A stretch of DNA of 64,000 bases from Sindora glabra (Eukaryota; Streptophyta; Magnoliopsida; Fabales; Fabaceae): NCBI GenBank assembly GCA_020226215.1, contig CM035233.1:9486001-9550000 (forward strand), written 5' to 3'. A model generated the notes under the pieces. That model saw nothing but the letters and a program-made list of their open reading frames with translations, made no database searches and had not been told where the DNA came from. Position numbers and translations under genes: made by a program. The stretch's first letter is position 1. Each line of letters starts with the position of its first letter. Positions 13,834 to 25,849 of this stretch are shown in pieces.

Positions 13834-16800
13834 TCACCTTTTTGGGATGAGGCATTTTTGTGGGTCAAATTCTGTGTATCCAACATCGACCAGACAGAGC
13901 CCGTCAGGGGGTGCTGGAGGAGCAGTGGCACGCCTACAACTAGCATCCATTAGCTTTATCAAGACATCATCATTTGCACCAGCAGCAGCTTCTCTAATTG
14001 CAGTTGCCACAAGCACTCGAACCATCTACGTATCCAAATATGATCAGTTCGGGAAAAATCATGCAACCAAACCAGAAAAATGCAAGAGCTCAAATTCAGA
14101 AAGGAAAATTTAGGAGTTTTTTGGACATGAAAGGAGCATCACTCAGTGGCCGCACTTATGGGGTCAAATCAACTTGTTCGAGGGGGGAAAAAAATTATTG
14201 GAATCTCATTGATTTCATAAATATCATACCAAAGGCAGTCATGGGATACAATATACATGTAGTGCTCATTTTCATGATTAGATAACATACCCGTCTTCAT
14301 TTTAATAGTAGTTTGCCATCAGAGAAGGGAGAAGAATGGGACATTTACCTTACGTAAAAAGCGATTAGCAACGAGCTCAACGCACATAACCCTTATTTCT
14401 TGCTCATCAACCTAAAAATAACAGAAACTGCATCAGCGCAAATGAAATCACACAGAATTCAGATCCTGTCAGCATCAATCAATAAAACTAAGCTAAATTA
14501 AACAGTGATGAAATTCTACGCATCAACAGGAAGAATAAGGAAGACAATAATATAACATGAGGTATGTAACTAATGAAAATAAACTTATAGATAAACAAAA
14601 AAAAAGTGCGTACAACTTGTAACAAGCACAAAGCTCAACATGTTGACAGTATTGGCACGCCTATTAGTGGTGTGGGTGTGTGTGTGGAGGGGGGTGTATA
14701 TGGCCTAGTTATTTATTATTTCATAACACCAGAAAATCAAGGGAAGGAAAACAAATATGCTAGAGAAAAGAAAGAGGAAGAAGTCAAAAAAATAAGGAAT
14801 CCAATAAAATAAACGTTCTAACTAATTATATATGTTAAGATGAACTTCAGGAACAAATTGCAGGCTCCCCTTATCCATCCGACCATTGGAACAGGAATGC
14901 TCAAACTCATTCGTAGATGCATTCACACCTGATTGTTGAGTTAGCCTACAGGTCATTACTATTGACAACACACCAAGACTTGCCCCCAAACATACTTTCC
15001 ATAACAGGGCAGTAACAACTGGGGGCAGCAGAGGAGAAGCAGAATAAAAGGAAAAGAAAGCAAAGTAATAGGTAACAGAATTACAGTTGTAGGCAATCTG
15101 GCTTCTGTAGCTCGAGCATGATAGACAAAGCACTCTGTTGGAGGGCCCCTGTCACAGAATTACAAATCAGAGAAAAACAGCACTTAAATTTGAAATTATG
15201 TAATTTAATTTAAGATTGGATTAAACAACAATCACATTACCACTAAAATTGCTGTGGTCAAAATCAAATAGAAATTTGTACATGTAAAGTGTAGACTGAT
15301 AAGTTGTGTGATGTTTAAAAAGAGGCCGACCAGAGTCACATAACTTGTTAGAAGTGAACTGCTACAAATGAAACAGTAAACAGATATTCACATACGAACA
15401 ATCTAATGCTCAAAACTCATATTCCATTTTATATCTTCTTTTTTCACGTTCTGGATTCCTGGATATCATACAATTTTGTAGTGTACAGCAATATTTATAT
15501 AATTACTACTATAACAACAATACTTCTATATAATAACTCTCTTAAGTTTGCAATATGTTAAGTAGAATAAGTTATACGAAAAGAGGTTATCTTCTCATAT
15601 CAAAGACCAACGGAAACTCCAATTAGAAAATTGGAATTTAGAAGGTATCCAATTTAGAAAAGGTAGAGGTAGATCGAGAAAATTGAGAGAAACCACAGAA
15701 ACTATCTTATCATAAATGGTTTGACTAAAGATGTGGTCATTGATCGAGCACAATGGTATTGAGTGACCCATGAAGCTAATCCCAACTAAAGGGATAAGAA
15801 TTGGTTGTTATTTGTTGCACAAGAAAAAGATACACAAGTACAAGCTCACCAAAACCCTAGCTCACAGAACCACCCTACTGGCAACTGTAGCAGGAATGTC
15901 AAAAAAATTTTCCCAATCCACTAAATTTTAAAATTCTTGGCTTGACAGAACTTGGAAAATTTCACCTCCCAGTGGATGGAAAAATGCTAAATTTGGTGTA
16001 TATAGCTTTCAACAGATAACATAAGATCAGCCGAGAAATATGATAAAAAAGTGAAAAAAAGTGAGAGGACTTCTCACGATAGTTTACTAAGCATGCTCAC
16101 TATTTCATTTGGTTAGATATAGCTAATTCAAGCTGAAGAAGTACTTACTCATTCCTCGAAGCTTTTGTATCACGGGCAAACATTTTGTAGGATAACAACT
16201 GTCCTTCTAATTTCTGTAAAAGCTGATCCACCTTACTTACGCTGAATACATATGATTTATTACCACTTTCAGACTCAACCTTGTCATTAGCAGAATCAAA
16301 AATTCTATTACATCTATAACTTTGGCATAATTCCCCTTTTCCACTGCTTTGGCCACTATACTCTCCATCAATGAGCGGGAAAATATAAAGGTAACGCCTC
16401 CATTTGGCAGAAAAATTAGGATGAAAGCCGCGTGATACCTGCAATAAGTTGCATCCACTATAAGTATATTCAAATGTAATACAATGAAAAGGATTATCAA
16501 CAATGATCAAAATGTGAAAATCCTTAAATAATAACAGCTTTACATTGCTGGTTATTAAAGCAGAGATCTTACCTCAGAAACCAATATGACCCTAAGTTTT
16601 CCAGGTGCGGCACAATTGATTGCATCCACTATGTCTCTTGGTTTAACATCCTTCCTCCAAGTGTCTGCTCATGATTAGAACTTAAAAGTTAGAAGCAAAA
16701 ACAACTAAGTTCAAAGAATGCTAGGAACACCCACAGAAAGAGGCTAATTTATTTAGCTTTTGAACACTGGAACATTCTACGGAAGAATTGTTGAGAGAAT

Positions 16801-18577
16801 CACTTTTCAAGCCTGATAGTTTCCATCAGCTAGTCCAGACGGACTCCATGTAAAGATCCCATAATCATTGTCTAGCTTATGAATTAATGCCATTGCTGAG
16901 AAAATTGTTTCTTCTATTCACTTTTCACTTGAATAGCTTTATGTTTGCTGCTGTTGCACGTGGTCTTGCCCCAAATAAATTTGCTTTTGATTTAGAAAAT
17001 GAACCGATAAATAGAAAAAGTTGCTAAAATAAGAAGTAAAGAACCGTACATAGTTCAGAGATATCATGAAACAAAAAAGCTTTCCACGTTTGATAACTAA
17101 AAAAATTTAATAGCTCCTGGAAAACAGGGAGGAAAAATGAAAGAGGGAGAAAAAAATAACTCAGAAGGCATATGGATTTTGCTTATCATAGGAGTGAGCT
17201 GTGGGAAGAAAAGAAATCCAACCAAATCCTACTAAAAGCCTCAATCTGAGTGCAACAATGGAACAAACTCAAAATAGAAGTGTTTCTCTACTTATAGCGG
17301 ATGGGCATCTGCACATCCCTTCAAGTTTTAAAGTCAGAAATTTCCAAAGGACAATAAAGAAAATCTTCCTTAGCTGTATAGGCCAAACAACCTTGTAATT
17401 ATTACTGCAGTTATAAGAAAATGGGCTCTGGTTTAGCTTTCTTACTCATTGCAGTGCATAACCTTTCATTAATAGATGGCGACGAAACGACTTACAGAAA
17501 GAACAGACTTGCTGAATGGCTGTAACTCCTTTGTCCGTACGCCCAGCAACTACAGCACAGCCATGAACAGGAAAATCTTTGTCCTTGAGCAGTTGAGCTT
17601 TTTTTTCATCGACAAATTTACCGAGGGATTCTTCAACTACACTGCACCAAGAATGGAATACAAAAGCATGAAGCTGTGAATGAATCATCCAGAAATAACT
17701 GTTGCCACCCAATATGCAAAATCAAGAAAACACCAAAAGTGGGTATAAGAACATCCTGCCTTTGGACAGTCTTCAAGCCTGGCTGCTTTTGCCACCCTTC
17801 AAAAGATGCCCCATGATATGAAAGAGTAATTTTGAATGTTATTCTTGCCCACCTCCCGCACCGATCATTTGAAGCAACACTTCCCAACTCAGTTTTATCA
17901 TAAAGTGCTGGGGTCTCAGTATCAACAAGTCTCTGTTAGAAAGTCAAATGAAACCAAGAATGATGAACTTACAAAACTCTGTTAGAAAGTCAAATGAAAC
18001 CAAGAATGATGAACTTACAAAACTCACATGTATGCAATCAAATAAAATAAATTAGTAAATAGCAAAGAATATCACTATATTAAATATATACAAATGTAAA
18101 GGTTCTCACTGGAAGCCAAATGTAAGGCTAGCAGTTCAAAACCAAACCCAAATTCACCTCAGCTCCAAAGAGAAGTGGCAAAGACAGGGTGCCATGAACA
18201 AGATCTAAATAAAAATCATTGACTCGTTTCCAAGGCCTTGCATACATAAATTGGTAGCTTTCCCTGCAAAACCCAAATTAACCCATTATTTGAAAAGGTT
18301 CTAAAAATTTTTTACCCTAAATTAATTTTCTTGAACATTTCATTCAACATGGGTTTGAACAAATAAAGGCAGGAAAATGCTACCTAGCAGTCCATCTCGA
18401 GTATATTGACGAGTCAGTGTGGTTGTAGTGGACATGGTGCACCTCCTGGCTCTCCATCGAAGAAAACTGATGATCATGAAGAAGATGGAGACTATCAGCC
18501 AAAATAGGAGATTGCCGCAAGTGAAGCTTTGGGAGAAATTTCTGCAAACAAATTAAACTATCTCTCGAAATTCTCAT
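13834..18577 (-). CDS. tRNA pseudouridine synthase, TruA family (9 exons, 439 aa)
   Basis: Converts uridine to pseudouridine in tRNA (bacterial TruA acts at positions 38-40 of the anticodon arm). Exons, all minus strand: 18577-18384, 18263-18158, 17932-17760, 17641-17496, 16664-16573, 16438-16149, 15148-15085, 14411-14349, 14025-13834; total 1320 nt, in frame throughout. Seen: FKITLSYHGASFEGWQKQPG opening the catalytic domain, AGRTDKGVTA at about residues 190-199 with the catalytic Asp194, FHPNFSAKWRRYLYIF around 242-257 with the active-site Tyr, and PPDGLCLVDVGY near the end. An in-frame TGA sits directly before the start ATG, so Met1 is the first possible start; Met41 is an alternative. The first 100 residues precede the TruA fold; the Arg/Ser/Leu-rich N-terminus could be an organelle signal (inference). 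Intron 3 has a GC donor. The paralogue within the plant TruA family is not certain. Confidence 0.92.
17642..17759 (-). other. GC-AG intron (intron 3 of the pseudouridine synthase gene)
   Basis: Exon 3 ends ...ACTGTCCAAAG and the intron starts GCAGGA; the acceptor is GGTGCAG before TGTAGTTGAAG. Only this junction keeps the frame and joins KTVQ to SVVEESL. The nearby GT dinucleotides give phase 0 and an immediate in-frame stop (TGT AGT TGA). Confidence 0.85.
17931..18022. repeat. perfect 46-bp tandem duplication covering a 3' splice site
   Basis: Copies 17931-17976 and 17977-18022 are identical (each begins ctctgttagaaagtc and ends acttacaaaa). On the minus strand each copy holds CTAACAG, the acceptor of exon 3, so intron 2 of the pseudouridine synthase gene has two equal acceptors 46 nt apart. 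Each copy also has a donor-like GTAAGT. The upstream acceptor would shift the frame and reach TGA after 18 codons. Confidence 0.9.
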
Positions 18578-18720
18578 TCAAAGCAAAAAAGACAGAGGTC
18601 CTAACCGGCCGAAGTTAGATTCTACGTTGTTCGCCGTCCCTTCGTCCCAAAACCCCGTTCCCTTGTGGGGCCGAACTAAAAACTGCTAATTGACATGAAA
18701 CGATAGTAAAATGCAACGTA
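18578..18720 (-). promoter_or_regulatory. 5' UTR / promoter-proximal region of the pseudouridine synthase gene
   Basis: A relatively GC-rich stretch (ggccgaag, cgccgtccc, ccttgtggggcc) directly upstream of the start codon, ending where the flanking DNA returns to extreme AT near 18730. No clear TATA box; the boundary between leader and promoter cannot be placed. Confidence 0.45.
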
Positions 18721-20087
18721 GTCGTGTGAGAATAATTTTTTATTAAAATCCAATTTTCTTATTTTATTTTGTTCTTTAATAATATAATAAACATTTAAAA
18801 TTTTTGTAAGTTTTTATAAATATTTAATATAATTATACTCTTATATATAATTTTGAGAATATTTTTTATAAAAATTATGTACCAAAATTTTACAAGCAAA
18901 AAAGTATAAAAAAAAGTTACATAAAAATTCTTAAGATTATTTTATTTTTATGTATAAATTATAAATTTTAATAAAATATTCATAAAAAATATAAAAGCCT
19001 TTTATAAAAGTTACAAGGACCATTTTTTTTTACGAATATGTATTAAATTATAACCTTTCATTTTTTTGTCATAAATAAAACTCTGGTCTACCTACGGTCG
19101 ACTTAAATTATAGTTTGGATAGTTTCCTTATGGCTGCTTGTATGCTGGATAGGATATGAAGAAATCGAAGGTCTATTTATTTTCTAATTTAAAAAAAATT
19201 ATTTTTATTTATGTTTGTGTAACTATTTCCATAAGCTAGTTTTTACAAACTGTAATTATAATTTCAAGTATATAACTTAAAAACAGAAACAACTTTTAAT
19301 TATTTTCTTTTTTTTAATTCAATGGCAATTTTATAATTATATGAAAATTTTTCTTGTTTGCTTCATTAAACACCCTTTACTTTTTTTTTTGAAAATAAAT
19401 TTTAATAACAATTTTGAAAAATAATAAAATAATAACATATCTAAATACATTCAATTTTTCTATCTTTTAAGCTAGTTCTCTTACCTTATTTATCTTATTG
19501 GATGATGTAGTAAATGTATTTCATGTATGCATTTTTTTTCATCCATCTTATACAATACAAAATAAAATGCATTTATCATCTCCTTAATATTTTGGTACAA
19601 GATTTTAATAAAGTTAATAAGCCATTAGTAATGACTTAATTGATCTTACTTGTTCAAAACTTACCAATTAGTGTGGACATTTAGAATAAAAAGTAAAAAC
19701 ACTATATTTTACAGGATTTCTAGTTAAAATTGAGGCATATGTCCCATCAAGTTACATGAGACTTTTGCACGACTTATTGCTCAAAATGGTGTAGCTTATG
19801 ATAAGATCACAAAAAATTGCTAAATCCACATCCACCTAGTAAATTTCTAATTGCAAATGTGAGATTGTATATATGTATGTATATGTTAAATGGAAGTATA
19901 ACTTTATTTGAAGACAAATTCAAGCGATACTTGACTTTTTACAAGTTGAATGTGAGTATGACACTATTTGAAGATAAATTCAAGTCGTGTGTCATATACA
20001 AGGTGAGTAAATGATGACAATGTAAAAATAGATAATTCTATGAGAAATTTAAACTCTTTAAAGATTGTTTATATTTACCAATTAATG
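18721..20087. other. intergenic AT-rich DNA between gene promoter and MITE
   Basis: No gene. Positions 18730-19030 are dense in ataaaatttt-type strings and could be an old AT-rich foldback element. At 19888-19990 a short segment is repeated (acttta/acactatttgaagacaaattcaag twice, about 70 bp apart). Confidence 0.4.
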
Positions 20088-20400
20088 ATTTGTTTGGATA
20101 TATTTTTAATTTTATATTTTTTAAAATTATTTTTAAAAACTGTTTTTTAAGAAAAATTTTATTCTGAAAAACTAGTTTCAAATTGAAAAAAAATAAAAAA
20201 TAGAAGATGGTTAGTATTGTAAATAAAAAATATTTTATTTAATTATAAAATTGATGTTCAAAATAAAAAAACAACTAAAAATTAATTTTATTTTTTATTT
20301 TTAAGTTATAGATTAAAAAAAATAATTTCTAAAAACAGATTTTGAAAGTAAATTGTCGAACCGTGCTTCTATTTTTAAAAATAAAAAACAAACAAACCCT
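20088..20400. mobile_element. AT-rich MITE (tttgtttgg...aacaaacccta ends)
   Basis: About 313 bp. Left end atttgtttggatatattttta, right end aaaataaaaaacaaacaaaccct; the right end reversed begins agggtttgtttg, forming imperfect terminal inverted repeats. The interior is non-coding and A/T only in long runs. A diverged second copy lies at 13036-13357. No clear target duplication. Confidence 0.65.
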
Positions 20401-21192
20401 AAATCACTTCAAGACTTTCATTTGAGTATGATTGTTTACTGAGATAAACTTAACAGTTAAAACGTTTAATCTTACAAAAACCCAGACTCCTGTAAAATTA
20501 CCCAAAAAAAGAAAAAAAGATCAGATGTCACTAGTCGGAGAGTTAAAATGACAAAAAGACCAGCAGACCGATAGAAACAGATGAATAATATGGTCAGCTC
20601 TCAGGAAAGAAAACCAATTGGCAAATGCCAAAATTTTGGTTCTAAGACCCCATGTTAATCATGATAATACATTCTCCGGTGGATATGAATATAGTACACT
20701 GGTCAACGGTCCAGCATTCCAGATAAAAAGAATGGCAAACATTAGTACATACAGAGACATCTATGGATGCTGAGCAGGAAGACATTTTCGAATAAAGGCT
20801 TCATGTGTATAGTCGGGAGACATCTACCAAAGGAAAATCTCTCCTTTGCTTGTGACTATAATTAAAAAAACTTAAAAGATCATACAAAATATTTTATTTG
20901 TTCACGTTACATGAGAGAATAGTGACGAAAAACAACATCCACTTATCTAAAGCAAAGGTTGTTTTCCTTTGTTACCATGGCACTATACGTTATTAATCAC
21001 AAGACATATAATTGGCATAAGGTCCTTTACTTTTGTATTTGCAAATAAGATATTTTTATAGAAGACGCCTTCCGACAAAACAAAAGAAGCCAAAGTTAAT
21101 ATTGCCTTCGTGGAGCTATAATTAAGGCTACTATATTATACATGAAAGAATGTATTCTCGGGGTTACTTGTGCCAGAAGCCTGCCTGATGAA
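20401..21192 (-). other. downstream region of the APEM9 gene, including probable 3' UTR
   Basis: No ORF. Base composition rises from about 20470 onward as expected of transcribed flank. Poly(A) signals are not decisive. Confidence 0.4.
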
Positions 21193-24100
21193 CTATGAAC
21201 GACCAACAGTTCCTGGTGCAGCAGAGAGAGATGGAACTTGAACATCTGCTAGAGGATTTACTTGATATGAAAATGCAAGCTGCCATAAATCTACCAGAGC
21301 CCTCTTTGCAGCAGTTGTTTGTCTTCTTATAATCCTAGAAAAAATTATTGGATTTCAGAAAAGCATAATTTCTCTCCATGACACGATGTATATATTATAT
21401 TCTAGAACAAACTGCTCTGGAGGAATGATGAGAGAAAAATTACCTCTTTATGGTAGCTTGTTTCTTCCTGAAAACATAATAGCTGAGCAAGATCAAACAA
21501 CCAAGCATAACTTTCTTACTAGAAATGACAAACCGAACTCTGCCAAACTTCAAATTGATAGCAGGAAAACACCAGAAACCACGTTCTATATGCTCAGACA
21601 ATTTTAGAAGCACTTCTTTTGAATTATAATTTTTATCATCTTGGTATACGTCTTTCAAGGCTTTGGATGGTGCTTCATATGTGTTTACTTCCTTCAATGA
21701 ATAAGCTTCATTATTATTTATGGGCACTTGCAGATAAGAATTTTGGGACAGGTTGGTAGTTTTAAGGGAATTCATCATGTGTAACCGTCTTAGAAGATCC
21801 TGCAAAAACAGAGGCATAACTTAAATTCCTTTCTTTTACACAATATAGAATCATTATTATACGATAGTTACATCTTGGGCAAATAACAAGCATTTAATCA
21901 ATATACAAGCAGAATTAGAAACAGCAAGAGACACACAAATAACTTTATTATGGTGTCAACTTGGACAAAGACATCCAACATTCAGGATAAAACCTCAAAA
22001 CTGACACCCACAACCAAGTCTGTGTGTAATATGTATATTTCCATTACAAGAGGGATCGATATGAAAGGAAATGGAACAACTATAAACTATTTGAACTCCA
22101 CATTAAGCTCAGAACTTCACCTGAACTATGGCATATGATAAAATTGCACCAACTAAAAATGAAAGCAAATATTATTTCACCCTCCATTTTTAAAATTTTT
22201 TTTTCCAACTTAAAGCAAGATGGATTACAAAAGTAGAAGTCATATTCCTCAATGAATTAAGAGATAATTAAACGCAAACATGGTGAAACAAGTAGCAAAG
22301 TACTTTGTGTTAATAAACCTGAGGGCTAAAAAGGGCAGGATGAACATATAAAAGTATACAACAGAAATGCCAGTCAAAGGAGAGAACATGCACAAACATC
22401 AGTTAGAGTTTAGGAACTATGCAAGAGTAGAGGTAATATCCAAATGTGTATAATAAAAATTTTAATAGATTATACAGAAAGTTAATAACATATGGTTACA
22501 GAAACAGTAAGCTTTCAAAGCCAGAGTCACATCTAATACCATAAACATCCACTTTCAGAGTTTGTGTACTCTAGACGGAACTGTGGAAATCTTTAACCAA
22601 CTTGATGTAATTTCCCCTTTCCGTGCAAACACATGTGTAGAAAAAGGAAGAAAGAAAGGGAGAAAAACTTCCTTAGTTTCAGTGTTCTAAGGTACAAGAG
22701 TTGGACATTTTACAATCAGTATAAGGTTAATGTGTATATGATGAGATTCATTTCTAGATGCAAACTAGCAAATTGTACGATTGAAATTATTCAAAACCAG
22801 AATATGTCACCTTTCAAATGTCTAGTTTGAATGCCTAATCTTAAATGCCTTGGCCTAGAGTCATAGTTATCCTAGAACACATCCTAATTTACCTGTTGTT
22901 TATCTTTGGGCAATGATGCTTTCTTTACCCAGGAAATTGCATTATCTACATCATTTAGAACTGTCCCAAGAAGTGTGACAGCATAGACCTCAACAACTTC
23001 CAAATACTTGTCAACATCCAGAACAAAGTGCCTATCATATCTACTTCCACACTCAGTATTTTCATCTGCAATGACAGTACAGTATTCTTCATCCACAAGA
23101 CTCCAATTACTTAAAAACTCCTCAAGTACTTCTCCAACGCCAAAAGAATAACCTCCTGCAATTTGAAAGCAAGCTCTGACCCAAAAGGAAATAATCAAAA
23201 ATCGTCAGAAGTTTATGTTAAAATATTAGCTGATAAAGGATCTTAAACAAACAGATGTAACAGACAAAAACAGACTGGTGCTGAGCCTACCCAGTAAGAA
23301 GAACTTGAACAGGAATATATGTCACAGACACAAAACACATTCTGAGTTGATTCATAATTTCTGATGTCCTGAAAGAGCCCACATGTTCAAGATTGTTAGT
23401 AAATTGCAACAGAAGACTGTATGATTTGATCAAGAAATGATAGATACCATCAACAGTTTTAAAAACATTGTTCTTTCAGCATGAAGTCTCACTAAAAATT
23501 GCTGGTAGAGGCATTACTTTACAAAAAGCATGCTACTGTATAACAAATTTCATTTTTCTTCCAAGTTTGCTATCTAAACACAATGTTATCCCCGTGAGCA
23601 GTAAAATATCTATAAATGGTTCCTAACCAACAAAAATTTAAGTCAATCATATATAACCAGTTTAGCACAGAATCTTTTGACAGAAAAAGAAATATTATTA
23701 AAAGAAGGAGAAAAATACAATAAGAAAAGAAAGAGGATAAGAAATAAGAAATCCTCAAATAGAAGGAGGAAAACTAAAAAATACAATAAAACCAAGAAAA
23801 GTCTCCTATCAAAGATCTAAGATAGGTCTCCACTTCTCATGCAAGTCTGTCAAGCCTATCCCTTCAAAGAAACCATGAGCTTTAAGCCAAAGTAAGGTGA
23901 CAAACAAAATTTTATCCCACACAACCACTACCGCCACCAGTTGATATAGCTGTTTAAAAATTCTTGCCTTCCTTTCCAACCATAAACCCCATAAAACGGC
24001 ATGTCTTGCAGCTTCCTATGGTGCTCTTTTTTCCTTATTCCTCCCAAAGCCACAGTACTAAGTAAGTAGGTAAGAAACTGTCCAAAGTAGCTGAGCAAGC

Positions 24101-24937
24101 CCATGATACCCCAAACAAGGAGAAAGGCTTATTCCATAATTGCTAAATCATTTCACGATGCCCCCCCACCCCCCCCCAAAAAAAAAAAAAGAACAAAACA
24201 AACTGTTGGCCTTCGATTTTTTTTTTTTAACATGAAATTTACACACCATAAGTGGCAAAGCATGAAATAATCAATCCAGACGGTTTCATCTACAAAACAC
24301 AACCAAGAGATACAGAAAATAACCATGGAAATTAAAGAACAAGTAGAAGGCAAACAAGAAGACAAGGTCAGACATAATTCACCTCAAATTTAGACATCAA
24401 AATTATGCAACAATGCGGTATTCTTATTGTGATCTATGCATAAAAAATATCATACAAATGAATCATTTGTCTCTAGAGAGTCTAAAGATAAAAGTAAGGT
24501 TTTAATTGAACCCCTGTTGCTTCAGGTTCTAAGAGCAATGAAATTGAACAAGTGCAGCTATGCTAGTTACCGGCCAAGTTCCTTCAATGACTGGACCAGA
24601 ACCATACCAGTTGACTCCAACATGTCATGCACTTCAGCAGCTTCTTCAATTGAAATGCATCTACACTCATCACGCAGACGCTTCAAAATAGAGGAAGCCG
24701 ATGATTCTGCTTCCTCGTACATGGAACAAACGAGGTAGCTGTAACAGCTCATGAAAAAATTGGGCAACAATTGCATATTAGAGAAATTCACACACCCACA
24801 AAGGAAAAATAGAAGAAATTAGAAGCCAAACATCTTAGCTAGCGATGATAAGAGAGCTGACAATACAAAGTCTACCTCTCTGAAAGCTCTATCGCTTTCC
24901 ATGTATCCGCGGCAACACCACTGTCGGTAATTTCCAT
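21193..24937 (-). CDS. APEM9: APEM9-like peroxisomal membrane protein (6 exons, 362 aa)
   Basis: APEM9 is the plant counterpart of PEX26/Pex15: it sits in the peroxisome membrane and tethers the PEX1-PEX6 ATPases that recycle the import receptor PEX5. Exons: 24937-24876, 24738-24571, 23368-23291, 23175-22893, 21799-21444, 21334-21193; 1089 nt, in frame, all GT-AG. Seen: N-terminal helical, TPR-like region with SYLVCSMYEEAESSASSILK and STGMVLVQSLKELGR, then RTSEIMNQLR and IPVQVLLTG, then GYSFGVGEVLEEFLSNWSLV; a variable linker about 205-255; a hydrophobic segment about 294-307 (VMLGCLILLSYYVF) followed by RKK, fitting a membrane anchor; and a tail reaching GTVGRS. Intron 2 (1202 nt) holds a LINE scrap. 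It lies head to tail upstream of the pseudouridine synthase gene with 2.6 kb between the coding parts. The identity rests on recognised family motifs, not a search. Confidence 0.8.
23690..24150 (-). mobile_element. LINE (non-LTR retrotransposon) 3' fragment in APEM9 intron 2
   Basis: Minus-strand translation gives VLWGLWLERKARIFKQ followed by VVWDKILFVTLLWLKAHGFF and a KWRP tail, the zinc-binding (zf-RVT) and C-terminal end of plant LINE reverse transcriptase ORFs. An upstream part (WGIMGLL...) is frame-shifted. A T-rich 3' trailer runs to about 23690. Same orientation as the host gene, 5'-truncated, inactive. Confidence 0.75.
24160..24230. repeat. poly-C / poly-A low-complexity tract
   Basis: A run of C interrupted once (about 24161-24177), a run of A (about 24178-24190), then an oligo-T tract near 24220-24229. 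It lies in APEM9 intron 2 just beyond the 5' end of the LINE scrap. Confidence 0.8.
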
Positions 24938-25849
24938 AATCTCTGTTTCAGTTAAAGACCCCAAATTCAGAGGAACGCTTTTGAATTGGGTTAACGTAAA
25001 CAAAATTGGAGACAGCTAGATTACCCTGGTTAGGTTTATAATGGGTAATTTATTACAACGTCCCTAAAGTTTGACCTAATCACACTTGGTTCCCTTCTTG
25101 TTTGAGAAATTTACTTTACCTCCCTTGTACCAAATGAACACCAATAACTATTGATATATTTTTCCTTTAACTATTTTGCCCTTATGTGTGGGAGAGAGAA
25201 TCTAATCTAATTCTACACTGGGTTTTCTCATCGACGAACAAAACCTACTGATGTGTTGACTAGAGAGAAAAACTTATTTCCTACTTAAATGCATTACAAT
25301 ATGCCACCTTATGTGTTGCAACATCCACCTTAACAAAAGATGCCTTCCTTAAATGTATGCTTACCCTATTCCAATGAAATAAAAAATAACAAATTTGATG
25401 TATGATAATCAAAGTATGTAGTTGGGGAGTTTCTTGCCATTTGTCTATGGTTCTTCAATATTTTTTTATTTTGGTGGTTATAAATATGATCCTCATTTCT
25501 TTATTTTGCATAAACATCATGTATAACTCGGTTCACTTCATTTTATTGAGAGAATTTTATATATTTATCATGGCTTTGAGGTTTGATTAGATCACTCCTA
25601 TAAAGGAGTCATGAAAGATTGAGGCTACGATAATTCAGTTGTAGGATATCTTTAACTACACAAGTAAGAATACCATTAATAGTATTGATGTTATTTTATT
25701 ATACGAGAAATTAATTTCTTTAATACTATATTTTTTTAGGTCTATCATGTTTAAAATTGTATATAATGTATCTATTTCTATTTTGTTATAAAGTGGTCAA
25801 ATCTAAGGAACTATGAAGAAATCATTGCTAATTCAATTTAGATATATTT
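24938..25849. other. APEM9 upstream region with a MITE fragment
   Basis: About 80 bp of promoter-proximal DNA (to 25020) is followed by a repeat-like segment at 25035-25190 with ttacaacgtccctaaag and tttgacctaatcacacttgg, the style of one arm of a long-TIR plant MITE whose other arm is missing. The rest is AT-rich; the small frame at 25402-25590 has no recognisable content. No TATA box can be assigned with confidence. Confidence 0.45.

Noticed and set aside
13790..14285. Plus-strand frames of 107 and 95 codons
   Set aside because: They lie antisense to the last exon and intron 8 of the pseudouridine synthase gene; the minus-strand exon has clear family motifs.
14606..15133. Frames of 68 (+) and 103 (-) codons
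   Set aside because: The first is in intron 7. The second reads exon 7 in the wrong frame; the right frame gives PPTECFVYHARATEARL.
17201..17679. Plus-strand frames at 17201 and 17476
   Set aside because: Antisense to intron 4 and exon 4 of the pseudouridine synthase gene, with no motif of their own.
21386..22830. Plus-strand frames at 21386, 21950 and 22633
   Set aside because: Antisense to APEM9 exon 5 or within its intron 4; no recognisable domain.
23570..24365. Minus-strand frames of 62 and 70 codons in APEM9 intron 2
   Set aside because: Made by the T-rich LINE trailer and by the poly-C/poly-A tract; not exons, since the APEM9 frame is complete without them.
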